64,000 nucleotides of DNA from Puccinellia tenuiflora (GCA_012064385.1 QRDG01000131.1:632459-696458); one strand, 5' to 3'. Shown: positions 1 to 13,467, counted from the stretch's first letter. Translations and numbers: made by a program. The notes: generated from the letters alone by a model not told the origin.

Positions 1-2726
1 CATCCATATGCCCCCACCTCCGGAAGCACGCTCGTTTTCTTGGTTCCAGCTAAAAGCACGTTCATCCTAGGCGGCCTGAATGAGGCAAACCACCCTCCCC
101 GAGGGCAACTCATCCGAACCTTTAAGCATATTAATTAAGCATCACATTTATCCACCTTGACCGAATCATTCCATCAATATCAACAATTATGGAATTAATA
201 CGGACATAAAGCATCTATCTCAACTAAGCATTGCTAAGCATGGCTAAGCATATAACTAATAATTAAAATTTGTATCCGGCCAACACATAAACACTAGGGT
301 TCATAGGTAGGGATACATGTGATTGGCTCGGAAAAACATGCAATCATAGGATATTCTAATATTTACCAAAAAGACATTTGAACCGCATGCAATATTATGG
401 TGGATAAATTAATTTGATAAAACATAGGATGCTATATGCCAAGAAGGTTAGGTTATCTCTTGCCTTGCTGCCCGGTAGTGAAGCACTGATCGTCGGGGTA
501 GTTAGAGAGACCCTCGACTCCGGAATCTATCGATACCCAAAAGAAATACAAAGCACACATAAATCACACGAACTCAAAATGCAATGCTCAATCACATGAT
601 GACATGTCCAATTGATGCAACCATATTATTATATAAATTAAAAGCAAATTTAAACGAGGGGCCAAATAATTTGTGCAATTATTTGGAACCAACCCCATAT
701 TTATCTTAGTGACCACATTCTTCTTAAATTATCAAATTATTATGGAAGTGGCTCAAGAATGCATGAACATGGCAATAAAGGATAGGGTTCGTCAATCCGA
801 TCATTTTGTTACTTTATTTGTAATTTTCGGAGCACCGATGAATAAATAGCAATTTAAGTAATTAACGAGAATTTATTCTTTTAACCCAATTATGGATAAC
901 ATCAAATAAATATTTGTGATCATGATATGGTAAGTGCATGGTTTGATGGCATTTCGCATGTTGATCACATTGATATTTTATTTGTAATTTTTGGATTAAA
1001 TTTGAATAGGTTATGAATTTCTCAAATTAGGCATCAATTTTACCCTTTTAGGGTTTCCTAATTACGGGGAAAATATTTTGCTCAAGAGGACATGATAAAG
1101 TTACCAACTGATAGGTTTTGTTTTGCTGAGCAATTTGATATTTAGTTTGCAATTTTTGAAGCCATATACAAAAAGATATTAAAGTTTTAATTCATATTGA
1201 CAAATCAAAAAGGGAAAAACTTTCCCTGGCAGGCCGGCCTCGAGCCGGCCAGGCCGGGGTGCAGGCCGGGCAGGGACCCGAGTGGTCCGGCCCAGAGCCG
1301 GCCCAGGCTGGGCAAGCAGGCCGGCCACCAGCCCGAGCCAATCGGCCTCAGGCCAGTCAGGCCGGTTCCTGGCCGGGCGCCATGGGACGCGGTGACGCCG
1401 ACGGTGGCCGGAGGCAGGCGACGGCGACGGACGGACCTAGAGGGGGAGTGGGAGCAGGATGGTGTCCGGGAGGATCGGAGGCTCACCAGAAGGAAGAGGA
1501 CGCCGACGGCGAGGGACGAGGAGGCCGGACGGCGGCGGAATCGCGCTCGGACGGCGGCGGCCGGAGACGAAGGGGGCGGCTCGATTCGCACGGGTGGAAG
1601 CCTCCCAGCACGCACAGATTGAAGAGGAGGTAGAGGAGCTCGAGGCGGAGACGGTGGCGGTGTCGCCGCGAGCTCGGGCGGCCGGAGTCGATGGCGGCCG
1701 CGACGGCGAGCGGCGGACCGATCGGAACGGGCGAGCACGATTTGCTCGATTCCGGGCCTCCCCGCAAGAGTGTGTTGGTGCCGGAGGTAGAGGACGATGC
1801 GGCGGAGGCGATGGCGGCGTTGGTCTGCGTCGGGGCAGCCGGACTTGACGGCGGCACGGCAATGGCGGCGGCGGTCGGCGTCGGTACGGGAGCGAGCTAG
1901 GGCGCGGGTCCTCGATCCGGAAAACGGGGAGGAAAAGGTAGAGGAGAGAGAGAGGGGGAGCAGGTGGGCAGCACCGGGGAGCCTCCTAGTCCACCAGGGA
2001 CACGGCGGCATGGAGCAGCGCGGCCGGCAACTCGGCATGGCGCCAGTGCCGCCAGCTACTGTGGAGAAGAAGAGGAACTTCCAATGAACCCCCTGGCAAC
2101 ATTTTCACAAATTGCAAAAAGGTCCCCAGCAAGGTTTGGCGATTTAAAAGGGGCACCAGGACAATTTTATAAATTCCACAAAAATTCATATAGACCTCCC
2201 TTGTCTTTTAGAAACTCCACAAAAATTGGTGGTTCAAAATAAAAAGGTTTGCACCACATTTGTTCCTAAGGTTTAGTTATAGCTATTTTTGATAATTTCC
2301 AAAATAGATTTATTTGGAGCATTTATACATTTCAAAAAATACTGAAAATATTCATGGAGGCTCTAACAATAACATTGACGCTCCCCATGATTTTATTTTG
2401 AATTTTTGGAAAACTTAACTTGGTTCCAAAATAGAATTGAATTAAACCAATAAGGAAGAAACTCAAATTTATTTATTTGATTGGCATTTATAAAAATATA
2501 TTCTTAGAACTTCCGGAACAACTTGGAAATTCAAGAATAAGTTGATTTGGCCAATTTGGGCAAAGCATTTAGTTTTGGAAAAATGTGAGGAAGGGTTTTG
2601 CTTCCTTTGTTTTAAGGTGTTGCTTTATTTTAGTTTAGCAAATTTTAGATGGATGCCATGATGCAATGCCAATCAAAAAGTGAAAATTTGGCCCATATTT
2701 TAGGGTACCAAATCTGGGCTGTTACA
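1..2726 (-). mobile_element. Tekay-like Gypsy element A, right-hand (5') LTR, partial
   Basis: This is an LTR in minus orientation. On the plus strand it ends with TGTTACA at 2720-2726, the reverse complement of the TGTAACA start of the Tekay-like LTRs in this window. It is colinear with about 9211-12142 of element B but clearly diverged, with its own GC-rich block at about 1200-2090 inside otherwise AT-rich sequence. Directly to the right is the middle of element B's LTR, with no polypurine tract between, so this is the outer end of an element inserted into B. GTACC at 2727-2731 is the expected right copy of its 5-bp target duplication; the left copy and the interior lie off the window. The several ORFs around 1200-2090 come from GC-rich sequence and resemble no protein I recognise. 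Confidence 0.8.
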
Positions 2727-5700
2727 GTACCGTCCGGCTCACCTAGTTGGCCCTCTTCCGGGGAAGGCCGACAAGCAGGCGCGGTTAAACCTTTACCTCG
2801 CGTGAGACTATCCAAGAGTCATCTGTGGCCACAGGGCAAGTTTACCCAGCCTCAGCCCCTGCCCCATCGCCACATCCTAAACACCACCATCCTCATCATT
2901 TCTTTTTCCGCTCACACACACGGCAAATGGAAATAGCAAACTAGAGGAACCTTGGATACGCCCGCACAAGTTATTCAGTTAGTGAGGCGCCCATACACCC
3001 ACCAATGGCAGCACGCTCATTTCTTGGTTCTAGCTAAAAGCACTCTCAGCCTAGGCGGCAGGAATGAGGCAAAACACCATCCCCGATGGCAACTCATCCA
3101 AGCCTTTTAGCAAATTAAATATCCACCACAAGTAACCCTCATACCCGACCATTCCTCCACCATTCATAATAATGGATTTAAATCACCGGACAACATATAT
3201 TATTTGACTAGCATGGCTAAGCGTAGCTAAGCATATATAACAACAAATATATCTTTGTCTCCGGCCAACACATCAAACCTAGGGTTTATAGGAGGGGAAG
3301 CATGTGATGGTTCAGGGGATAAACATGCATTCATAGGATACTCTTCATCTTGATCAAAAGAGACATTTGAATCGCATGCAATATTCTGGTGGATAAAATA
3401 AGTTTGTAAAACAACAGGATGCTAGATGCCAAGAAGGTTAGGTTAGCTCTTGCCTTGCTGATAGTACTGGGCGCGTTGTTCGTCGAGGTATTGTGGTGGA
3501 ACCTCGACTCCGGAATCTAACGAAACACAACAATAACAGGAAATGAAATAAATAACATGAATACATGGTGCAATGCACAATCATGATGATATGGTCAAAT
3601 TATGCATTGAAATCATATTGGGCATCTCCCACAAGTTAAATGGAACCCCTAAAATAAATATTGCAATTAACGGGTCAAAACTCCATCTTTAACTTAGTGA
3701 TTTGCGTTATTTATCAAAACGTCCAGTACTGAAATATGGGTCCTAAATGCATGAAAATGACATTATTAGATAGGTATTAACCTACTGATCGTTTTGGTAC
3801 TTCATTTGCAATTTTCCGATTAACGATGAATAAATGGTGATTTAAACGGTTATGCGATTTAAATCATTTTAACCAATTCGAAAATGACATCAAAGGAAAG
3901 TTGGTTAATTGCTGTGAACTTAACATAGTTAGTTAGCATTTGCCTTGATGATCATTTTGGTATTTTATTCACAATTTTTGAGTGATTATTTCTCAAGTTA
4001 TGAATTTCCCAAAATTGGAATTAAATCTACCATTTTAATAATTTTAATTAAACAGCAATTTAAATGTTCATTAGTGCATGGAAATAGAACTAAAATGTAG
4101 ATGTTGTTTTCCTGAACATTTATAGATCTTATTTATAATTTTTGGATCAAAATTCATAAAGTTATGGATTTTATAAATTCCAATTATATTCTGCCATTTT
4201 ATTTAATTTAAATAAAACAGGCAATTTAAGTTTAACCAAAAAATCCAACTAATGGCACTAATATTTAGAGTTTATTTAGCTGAGCATTTTGACATATTAT
4301 TTGCAATTTTCTGAATTATAAAACTCTAGATATGAATTTCCAAAATTTTGAATGACTCACAGGTGATTTGCATTTCACATTTAAATTTCAATTTCAAAAA
4401 TTCATTTGCATGTGGGAGTTGCATAATTGAACAGGTTATGAATTTAGAAACCTTCTGATACCTTATTTGCAATTTTTGGATCTACCAATTAAAAGTTATG
4501 GATTTTACCATTTTCTGTTTATTTTCTGGAAAAACAAAAATAAGAACAGATGACGTCAGCATGCGTCACAGGGTAGGGGTGCGGGATGTTGAGCATCAAT
4601 TCGTCGAATTGAAGCGAAATTGGTCGCGGGGACGAGCACTAGGCACTAGAGGGAAAGGAGAGGAGTCCAGGGGGGCGGCGGATTGGACCATATGGTCGCC
4701 GGAGTTGCGCCGGCGACCATGTCCAGCGGCGGCGGACGATGGAGCTCGGGGGCGACGGCCTAGAGAGGGAGAGAGGGAAGCAGGAGGGTGTCCACGAGGA
4801 CGGCGCGCTCACCAGGAACACGAAGAGCAGGTCGGCGAGGGACAAGGAGGCCGGACGGTGAGGCGGCGGTGCTTGTACGGCGGCGGCCGGTGCGGGAGAA
4901 ATCGCTCGATTCGCGCGACCGGCGGCTCCCTAGCACGCACGGCTCGCGGAGGAGGTAGAGGAGCTCGAGGCGGTGACGATGGTGGCCTCGGCTTGCTTCC
5001 GGGCGTCCTCAGTTGACGGTGGGCGCGACGGCGGCGGCGTCGGGCAGGAGCTCGAATCAGCTCTAGGGTTAGGGTTTGGAGGAGTAGAGCGCAGGGGAGG
5101 AGAGAGGAGAGAGCAGGGCGACGTCTGCGGCTTCACTTAACCTCCAGGGGGGCTCGGCAGCAGGGAGCAGGGGGGGACGACACGGCGACGGCCGGGCCAT
5201 GGCGCCAGTGCGGAGCACTGTCGCCACAGGGAAGAAACACCTTTGCAAAAACCCCCCTGGCCCATTTCTTCTTTTCTGTTTTTCTTTTAAATTTTAAAAC
5301 AGCACCCTTTTGGCATTTAATTGAGGCATTTAAACATTTTCAAAAATTATGAAATTATTTAGGGAGGCTCCTGATAATATTTACAAGCTCCACAAAAAGT
5401 TGTGCTGCAAAATAAAAAGTTTTGCATAACATTTGTTCATAGGGTTTGCAAATGACAATTTTAATAATTTCCAAACTTTATTGACTTGGAATAATTAAGC
5501 AATTCCATAAACTATGAAATTATTTATGGAGGCTCCTAATATTATAAGGGAGCTCCCATGATTTTATTTTGAATTTTGAGAAGTTGAACTTGGAGTCAAA
5601 ATTCACCATTTGTTTAAACCAATTTGAATTCCAAATATTTATTACTTTGCTTAACAAGCAATTGTCTTTGACAAAGGTCTAAACGAATATATTCTTGGAA

Positions 5701-5920
5701 CTTCCTGGACAATTTGGAAATTCTAGAATAATTTGTTTTGCCAATCTGAGCAATTACATTTGGTTTGGGAAAGGTAAGGGAGGGGTCTCTTCCCTTTTAA
5801 GATTTCCAATGTTGGCAATATTCCATTTAGCAAATTTTAACTATGTATGCCATGATGCAATGCAAAGCAAAAAGTGAAAATTTGGCCCATATTTTAGGGT
5901 ACCAAATCTGGGCTGTTACA
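2727..5920 (-). repeat. Element B 3' LTR (truncated by insertion A)
   Basis: This stretch aligns almost perfectly with 8950-12142. It begins in mid-LTR because element A is inserted at the homologue of 8950, and it ends with TGTTACA at 5920, directly followed by the reverse-complemented polypurine tract. A GC-rich, CpG-rich block lies at about 4540-5240. The missing ~950 bp (homologue of 8000-8949) should lie left of element A, outside the window. Confidence 0.85.
4498..5016 (+). other. 172-aa ORF inside Tekay-like LTR (probably not a gene)
   Basis: An ATG-initiated ORF crosses the GC-rich block of the 3' LTR of element B. Its twin with the same length lies at 10721-11239 in the other LTR, with about one changed residue. 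The composition is rich in Arg and Gly and I see no domain. Conservation between the two copies follows from the young age of the element rather than from selection. It is on the strand opposite to the element's transcription. I list it only because it is repeated intact; I think it is a by-product of GC-rich sequence. Confidence 0.2.
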
Positions 5921-5935
5921 ATTCTATCCCCCTTA
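5921..5935 (-). promoter_or_regulatory. Polypurine tract of element B
   Basis: The minus strand reads a purine run of the form TAAGGGGGATAGAAT directly before the TGTAACA start of the 3' LTR at 5920. It corresponds to the tract at 25793-25807 of the coding Tekay element. It would prime plus-strand DNA synthesis. Confidence 0.75.
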
Positions 5936-7983
5936 CAAGAATCTCGCCCCGAGATTCCTAGAGTAGGAAGAGGAAGAGGAGGGAAACATGACAACTCTTA
6001 ACTTCAACGATCTTCTTGATCCCACGATGATCCTCCTTGTTGCAGCGAGTAAGGTAGCAGCATGACGTGCCGACGTGAAAGTCAGAAGATAGTTCAAGGA
6101 GACAGACAAATTTTCACCAAGGGTTGGAAATATGAACTTTGCACAAGACCATAAGCCATTGGGGAAAACTAGGAACAACTTGACCAAACAAAGGTCGAGC
6201 AGAGGATAGGGGAATGACCGAGAGACATTTTTAGCAACACCACGTTAATGTTCTCCTCGATGTTCTAGATACCACTATCAGGCTTCGGAATAGCCTTCAA
6301 GAAGTCATCAAGTAGAGGTCGGACCTTTAAGATTGCAAAGAGACCATAAGGGCAACTACTAGAATAAGTAGGACAATATCCTCATGGAGAGTGGTTTGAT
6401 TTTACGAAAGGCAAGAGAATATCACAATAGACCTTCCAGTTAAGTTGGGCAACCACCACCTCCAACTTGCCGGATTTACACAAGGCCTATGTCATACTCT
6501 TAAGAAACACCAACCATCATTTCTGCTTGAGATTCAGATTTGGTTAAGCGTGCGGATATTTTAGACTTGACATGTCCGAGGAAGGAGTTACAACAAATAA
6601 CGAGAGGTAAGGATTCTCAAGATTTGACTACAGCGTCAAGCTCCAGAACACGAGCTAGATTGCGAGAGGAAAATTGCTTTTCCAAGCGAACGCTGTGATC
6701 TTTAGAGTTTCGACACGAATCTAACCTATTGACCGAAGGTGAGCACCTGAACAATGGACTTGGTAGCACAGTCAACTCGGCTTGATGATATGATTACCAA
6801 TCATGCTAAGGGTGCCATCAAAGTCCTTGGATTTCAAAACAATAACAATTGCTAAGAATATCCGATTACCACCCCAGTATGCTTCCTCAACAATCTCGAG
6901 CCCGAGTAGCTCGGAGGTAGATGGATAAGGAAGGGTAAGAGCATCACTTCATCCGGTAAGTCATGAGACTAAGCACGACCTCTGGATATGAAAGAGTGTG
7001 ACACTCCAAGGTTGAACAGAACAAAAGCTAGATAAGCCTCTTATTCTGCGGATTACAATACTTTGACCTGGTCCGAGAAATGGACAAGGTACCGGAGTTT
7101 GTTTCTCCTAACACCCCGACGTGGAATGTCTTGACGGACCACAAGGGTAACATGCTTCGGAGCACACCAATGCACGATAACACTTGACTATCGACAGACA
7201 GATAAAGGTCGGACAACCAGATTAAGAGTAAGGAACATTCTTTAGGAGAAATCCGAAGATGTTGAGGGAGCACGAGATAGCACTCTTCCAACAACTAGTG
7301 CTGAAAGGGTTTCAGGAATCGGTGTTACTGGAGGAATCACAAAGATAGCTGGGAAACTCGCGATGAGCACTCTTATCTTGATCTAGATGGTTTCATGACA
7401 GAATAACCAGCCATAACTCGTGACAGAGAAGAGCTTTGTTGCCGCAATTCAATTACGACTACAACCACCAAATTGAAGATTAACTTCAATTTTAGCCAAC
7501 CTGATGTAGGGTTTGACAATCAACATCAGGGTTTCAACGGGAAGGATCTTGGGTTAAAGGTCAGCTTCATGCACCGGGACTCACAATAGCATAATGCTCA
7601 CAAGGGCGACAACCCTCATGAATCATTACACCAGAGCCCTAGCACAGTCCGGGACCTTTGGTTCAAGATCTTGAACTAAAGCAAAGGAATGTCTTGACGA
7701 TCCGCAATACTTCCTCTCTTCGGGCTTTGGAACGGGCAGACGAGCAAAGTTAACCACTATCTAAAGATAGAACCCAACCCCGTGATCCTAGAGATTTAGA
7801 GGTTGCCGACGATCAGAAGACCGTTAAAATCAAATAGAGGTAAGATGGCACCGAGATCAGAGTGAATTGGGTAAGGAGTAAAAGAATCCTAGGAAGGTTT
7901 TCACAACTCATTTTTAGGTTATAAATAATTTTCAAACTAGACTCGACATCGACCAATAGAAAGGGTTTCCTACAGGCAGTCCT

Positions 7984-7995
7984 GCTCTGATACCA
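7984..7995 (-). promoter_or_regulatory. Primer binding site, initiator tRNA-Met type
   Basis: The minus strand reads TGGTATCAGAGC, complementary to the 3' end of plant initiator tRNA-Met, four bases after the 5' LTR end at 8000. The same site is at 20963-20974 in the coding Tekay element. Confidence 0.9.
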
Positions 7996-7999
7996 AAAT

Positions 8000-10900
8000 T
8001 GTAGCGCCCCGACCCCAGAACTATACAGTGGAATGTTGTGTAACCGGTCATGCTACACAATCGAGGGTTACTGGGTTTACCAATCCCAGGCCAAAACTCA
8101 TTGGCAGGTGTGCTCGGAATGGATCATCGGCACACAACACCTCGATCATGCCATAAGCTCAGACATCGCTTCCATGCATAGTAAAGAGACCGAGACTTGT
8201 GGAACAAACTGGCACATTGCATGACTCTACGACACAAAACATATAGCAACTCATATAATGAGAAGAATACAAATATTACACATCAAAAGGATCACAGATC
8301 CAACAATTCAACAAGCGGAAGCGGGTAGTGTTGTCTAACAACAAGAAGCAAATATATGGCCTAAGAGGCCTACAAATAAACATCACCCAAGACAGCTTGT
8401 TCCACGGTCCCAAGCTGCCACCTGGGAACCCCAGACTACTCGTCGATGTCAATAAAGAACCCACCTTCCAGTTCGGTGACGTCCTCCTCTGAAACAAGTA
8501 ATAATCAACAAAGCAAGGCTTAGTACGACGTACTCGCAAGAATTAGTAGGGCGATATAGGCCCGATGCTGACGGAGGCTCTAAAGCTGTATGATGTAGCT
8601 ATTTTGCATAAAGCTAGATTTCCTTTGTAAAAGATATAACAAGACCCACGGCATCGTCTATTCAGAATAAGTTTTCATAAAGGGGATAAGAGAGTAAACT
8701 TTTCATCTTCGGTTCTCATCGAACCTACTTGTAGCCAAAACATCACTCGTCTCCACCAAGGCACTCCCTCGAATCACCCTCGAGGAAATGAACCTTTTAT
8801 CACACTTTGAAATGCAACCTCTAGCTGCCATATCAATTAGGTTAATGTTATCTATGAGCTAATCCGCCTTTCCCAAGAGTTCGTCCATAACCGCGGACAC
8901 GGCTTTTCGAAAAGATTTACCCTGCAGGGGTGTACTAATTTACCCATTGGTACCGTCCGGCTCACCTAGTTGGCCCTTTTCCGGGGAAGGCCGGCAAGCA
9001 GGCGCGGTTAAACCTTTACCTCGCGTGAGACTATCCAAGAGTCATCTGTGGCCACAGGGCAAGTTTACCCAGCCTCAGCCCCTGCCCCATCGCCACATCC
9101 TAAACACCACCATCCTCATCATTTCTTTTTCCGCTCACACACATGGCAAACGGAAATAGCAAACTAGAGGACCCTTGGATACGCCCGCACAAGTTATTCA
9201 GTTAGTGAGGCGCCCATACACCCACCAATGGCAGCACGCTCGTTTCTTGGTTCTAGCTAAAAGCACTCTCAGCCTAGGCGGCAGGAATGAGGCAAAACAC
9301 CATCCACGATGGCAACTCATCCAAGCCTTTTAGCAAATTAAATATCCACCACAAGTAACCCTCATATCCGACCATTCCTCCACCATTCATAATAATGGAT
9401 TTAAATCACCGGACAACATATATTATTTGACTAGCATGGCTAAGCATAGCTAAGCATATATAACAACAAATATATCTTTGTCTCCGGCCAACACATCAAA
9501 CCTAGGGTTTATAGGAGGGGAAGCATGTGATGGTTCAGGGGATAAACATGCATTCATAGGATACTCTTCATCTTGATCAAAAGAGACATTTGAATCGCAT
9601 GCAATATTCTGGTGGATAAAATAAGTTTGTAAAACAATAGGATGCTAGATGCCAAGAAGGTTAGGTTAGCTCTTGCCTTGCTGATAGTACTGGGCGCGTT
9701 GTTCGTCGAGGTATTGTGGTGGAACCTCGACTCCGGAATCTAACGAAACACAACAATAACAGGAAATGAAATAAATAACATGAATACATGGTGCAATGCA
9801 CAATCATGATGATATGGTCAAATTATGCATTGAAATCATATTGGGCATCTCCCACAAGTTAAATGGAACCCCTAAAATAAATATTGCAATTAACGGGTCA
9901 AAACTCCATCTTTAACTTAGTGATTTGCGTTATTTATCAAAACGTCCAGTACTGAAATATGGGTCCTAAATGCATGAAAATGACATTATTAGATAGGTAT
10001 TAACCTACTGATCGTTTTGGTACTTCGTTTGCAATTTTCCGATTAACGATGAATAAATGGTGATTTAAACGGTTATGCGATTTAAATCATTTTAACCAAT
10101 TCGAAAATGACATCAAAGGAAAGTTGGTTAATTGCTGTGAACTTAACATAGTTAGTTAGCATTTGCCTTGATGATCATTTTGGTATTTTATTCACAATTT
10201 TTGAGTGATTATTTCTCAAGTTATGAATTTCCCAAAATTGGAATTAAATCTACCATTTTAATAATTTTAATTAAACAGCAATTTAAATGTTCATTAGTGC
10301 ATGGAAATAGAACTAAAATGTAGATGTTGTTTTCCTGAACATTTATAGATCTTATTTATAATTTTTGGATCAAAATTCATAAAGTTATGGATTTTATAAA
10401 TTCCAATTATATTCTGCCATTTTATTTAATTTAAATAAAACAGGCAATTTAAGTTTAACCAAAAAATCCAACTAATGGCACTAATATTTAGAGTTTATTT
10501 AGCTGAGCATTTTGACATATTATTTGCAATTTTCTGAATTATAAAACTCTAGATATGAATTTCCAAAATTTTGAATGACTCACAGGTGATTTGCATTTCA
10601 CATTTAAATTTCAATTTCAAAAATTCATTTGCATGTGGGAGTTGCATAATTGAACAGGTTATGAATTTAGAAACCTTCTGATACCTTATTTGCAATTTTT
10701 GGATCTACCAATTAAAAGTTATGGATTTTACCATTTTCTGTTTATTTTCTGGAAAAACAAAAATAAGAACAGATGACGTCAGCATGCGTCACAGGGTAGG
10801 GGTGCGGGATGTTGAGCATCAATTCGTCGAATTGAAGCGAAATTGGTCGCGGGGACGAGCACTAGGCACTAGAGGGAAAGGAGAGGAGTCCAGGGGGGCG

Positions 10901-12142
10901 GCGGATTGGACCATATGGTCGCCGGAGTTGCGCCGGCGACCATGTCCAGCGGCGGCGGACGATGGAGCTCGGGGGCGACGGCCTAGAGAGGGAGAGAGGG
11001 AAGCAGGAGGGTGTCCACGAGGACGGCGCGCTCACCAGGAACACGAAGAGCAGGTCGGCGAGGGACGAGGAGGCCGGACGGTGAGGCGGCGGTGCTTGTA
11101 CGGCGGCGGCCGGTGCGGGAGAAATCGCTCGATTCGCGCGACCGGCGGCTCCCTAGCACGCACGGCTCGCGGAGGAGGTAGAGGAGCTCGAGGCGGTGAC
11201 GATGGCGGCCTCGGCTTGCTTCCGGGCGTCCTCAGTTGACGGTGGGCGCGACGGCGGCGGCGTCGGGCAGGAGCTCGAATCAGCTCTAGGGTTAGGGTTT
11301 GGAGGAGTAGAGCGCAGGGGAGGAGAGAGGAGAGAGCAGGGCGGCGTCTGCGGCTTCACTTAACCTCCAGGGGGGCTCGGCAGCAGGGAGCAGGGGGGAC
11401 GACACGGCGACGGCCGGGCCATGGCGCCAGTGCAGAGCACTGTCGCCACAGGGAAGAAACACCTTTGCAAAAACCCCCCTGGCCCATTTCTTCTTTTCTG
11501 TTTTTCTTTTAAATTTGAAAACAGCACCCTTTTGGCATTTAATTGAGGCATTTAAACATTTTCAAAAATTATGAAATTATTTAGGGAGTCTCCTGATAAT
11601 ATTTACAAGCTCCACAAAAAGTTGTGCTGCAAAATAAAAAGTTTTGCATAACATTTGTTCATAGGGTTTGTAAATGACAATTTTAATAATTTCCAAACTT
11701 TATTGGCTTGGAATAATTAAGCAATTCCATAAACTATGAAATTATTTATGGAGGCTCCTAATATTATAAGGGAGCTACCATGATTTTATTTTGAATTTTG
11801 AGAAGTTGAACTTGGAGTAAAAATTCACCATTTGTTTAAACCAATTTGAATTCCAAATATTTATTACTTTGCTTAACAAGCAATTGTCTTTGACAAAGGT
11901 CTAAACAAATATATTCTTGGAACTTCCTAGACAATTTGGAAATTCTAGAATAATTTGTTTTGCCAATCTGAGCAATTACATTTGGTTTGGGAAAGGTAAG
12001 GGAGGGGTCTCTTCCCTTTTAAGATTTCCAATGTTGGCAATATTCCATTTAGCAAATTTTAACTATGTATGCCATGATGCAATGCAAAGCAAAAAGTGAA
12101 AATTTGGCCCATATTTTAGGGTACCAAATCTGGGCTGTTACA
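8000..12142 (-). repeat. Element B 5' LTR, complete (4143 bp)
   Basis: The plus strand begins TGTAGCGCCCCG at 8000 and ends CTGTTACA at 12142, so the LTR has TG...CA ends on the minus strand. It is AT-rich except for a CpG-rich block at about 10765-11460. It is the intact reference copy for the truncated 3' LTR at 2727-5920. The sequence at 8947-8954 shows the uninterrupted target site of element A. A 172-aa ORF at 10721-11239 (plus) is discussed under its twin at 4498. Confidence 0.9.
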
Positions 12143-13467
12143 AATGCTCTATGTGGATAGAGGACAAGCTCAAGTGATGTCTGTCTTATATGTGGAAAAC
12201 GTTCCCGAGGGCGGCATGGATATCACTAGGCATAGAGATTTATTAAACAACACGTTGCATATCTTGTCAAGTTTTAATCTTCTTGGGGCGGAGCCATAAC
12301 TAGGCATAGCTAAATAATTAAACTACAATCCCTTATGATGGATCATGTGGCCAATTTAATGACTTGCACAAGAATTATTAAGACATAAAGTCCCACCATA
12401 GCATTACACTCTAAGGTCCCCGACACTACTACCCACATAATATAACTGCATGACTCTGTCTTGGGCTTAGTTGTCCTCCCAAGTCTTCCTCAATTCATTA
12501 CACTACGTTGTTCTCCTATGAGCCCTTTAAAGGTGAAGTGTTGTGCAGTCGACGTTCGCACAACACCATCATAGAATCACATAAAAGATAAACTCTTGAC
12601 AAAATACCAACACATGTTATATATAAATCATTGCCAATTCATCCTATGCCCTCAGGAACATATGGGAACTACTCACAACGTGCAAACATGATCATAATCA
12701 GTGGCATAAAGGGTACAACACAATCTGAAATAAATACTTCACCACCAAATAATGACAAGTAACCAATCACAAACATGAATAGGAGCACTAGCCAATGATC
12801 TAGAGTATAGCAACTCTCAAACTATGAGGGGAACGGAGTGGATCACGGAGATGGTGATGGATATGGTGCTGGTGATGGTGATGACGGTGATGTATAGGCC
12901 TCCTCCCATGCCCTCCCATGCCAAGGAGGAGAGGTGATGATGATGGCGGCGATTTCCCCCCTCTCCGGAGCTCTGGAGCAGTAGGATTTGACCCCCTTCA
13001 GAGAGAATCAGGAGCTCCGCCGCCGCCACGGCCTCAGATAATTCGAGGAAAATTTGGGCGTCCCTTTTCGGCAAAGACGAAGGTGTTGGTTAAAAGCCCC
13101 ACGCGAGGAGGTGCCCGAGGCGCCAGTTGATGGGTCCCACGCGGCCAGGTACATGGGCTGCATGGGCCCACCTAACTTGGCCTCGTGGCCCTCCTGTCTT
13201 CGGTCTTCTTCCCACTACTCTTCTCCTGATGAAAAACTGGCGTGGTATTTTTCTTCTAATTATTTGGGTTCGCGAAACTCCCGAAACAATAAAAACAAGA
13301 AAAGGGGGGGTATTCTGCCTCCCAGATATTAAATGCCAAAAATAGGGACTTTGTATGAAAGTCCCATAAATCATCTAAAACATGCAAAACATTGATATAA
13401 CAGTGCAAATAACATTCTAATAAGATGATATAAGGTATAAAAATGATGATATAAAATGCACGTATCA
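12143..13467 (-). mobile_element. Athila-like Gypsy LTR fragment
   Basis: On the minus strand the segment starts TGATACGTGCATTTT at 13467, a start typical of abundant Athila-type LTRs in Pooideae. It then passes through a hallmark region: transcription-start-like sequence, GC-rich leader around 12900-13130, then AT-rich sequence. It is cut at 12143 by the 5' LTR end of element B, so the rest lies left of B outside the window. No coding sequence is present. It is inserted in the leader of Tat-1; CCATC at 13468-13472 is the predicted target duplication. The Athila assignment rests on the LTR start and layout only. Confidence 0.6.

Larger units (their letters stand above)
5921..7999 (-). other. 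Non-coding interior of element B
   Basis: About 2.1 kb lies between the two LTRs. At the right end, next to the PBS, it matches the leader of the coding Tekay element (same order of short blocks as 20975-21200). At the left end it carries the motif preceding the 3' LTR, related to 25760-25807. No gag, protease, RT, integrase or chromodomain motif is visible in any frame, and the longest ORFs (5933-6187 and 7028-7294, minus) are not recognisable. The loss of all coding sequence with retention of both priming sites suggests a mobilisable parasite of the autonomous family. Confidence 0.75.
2727..12142 (-). mobile_element. Non-autonomous Tekay-like LTR retrotransposon B
   Basis: The element runs right to left: 5' LTR 8000-12142, PBS 7984-7995, interior 5921-7999, PPT about 5921-5935, then 3' LTR from 5920 leftwards, cut at 2727 by element A. 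Large LTRs (~4.1 kb) around a ~2.1 kb interior with no gag or pol is the architecture described for large retrotransposon derivatives (LARDs). Its leader next to the PBS is clearly similar to the leader of the coding Tekay element at 20960-21200, so it probably moved using that family's proteins. The two LTRs are nearly identical over 3.19 kb (a handful of substitutions and one 1-bp indel seen by eye), so insertion is recent. AATGC at 12143-12147 is the expected target duplication; its partner is outside the window. Confidence 0.8.

Noticed and set aside
1197..2242. Overlapping ORFs of 90-277 aa on both strands
   Set aside because: All fall in the GC-rich block of LTR A, are open in several frames at once, are Arg/Pro/Gly-rich and resemble no family.
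7028..7294. 88-aa minus ORF in the interior of element B as a gag remnant
   Set aside because: No capsid, zinc knuckle or protease motif; composition is not gag-like.
10721..11239. 172-aa ORF repeated at 4498-5016, seemingly conserved gene
   Set aside because: The two copies are the two LTRs of one recent element; identity reflects age, and the ORF opposes the element's transcription.
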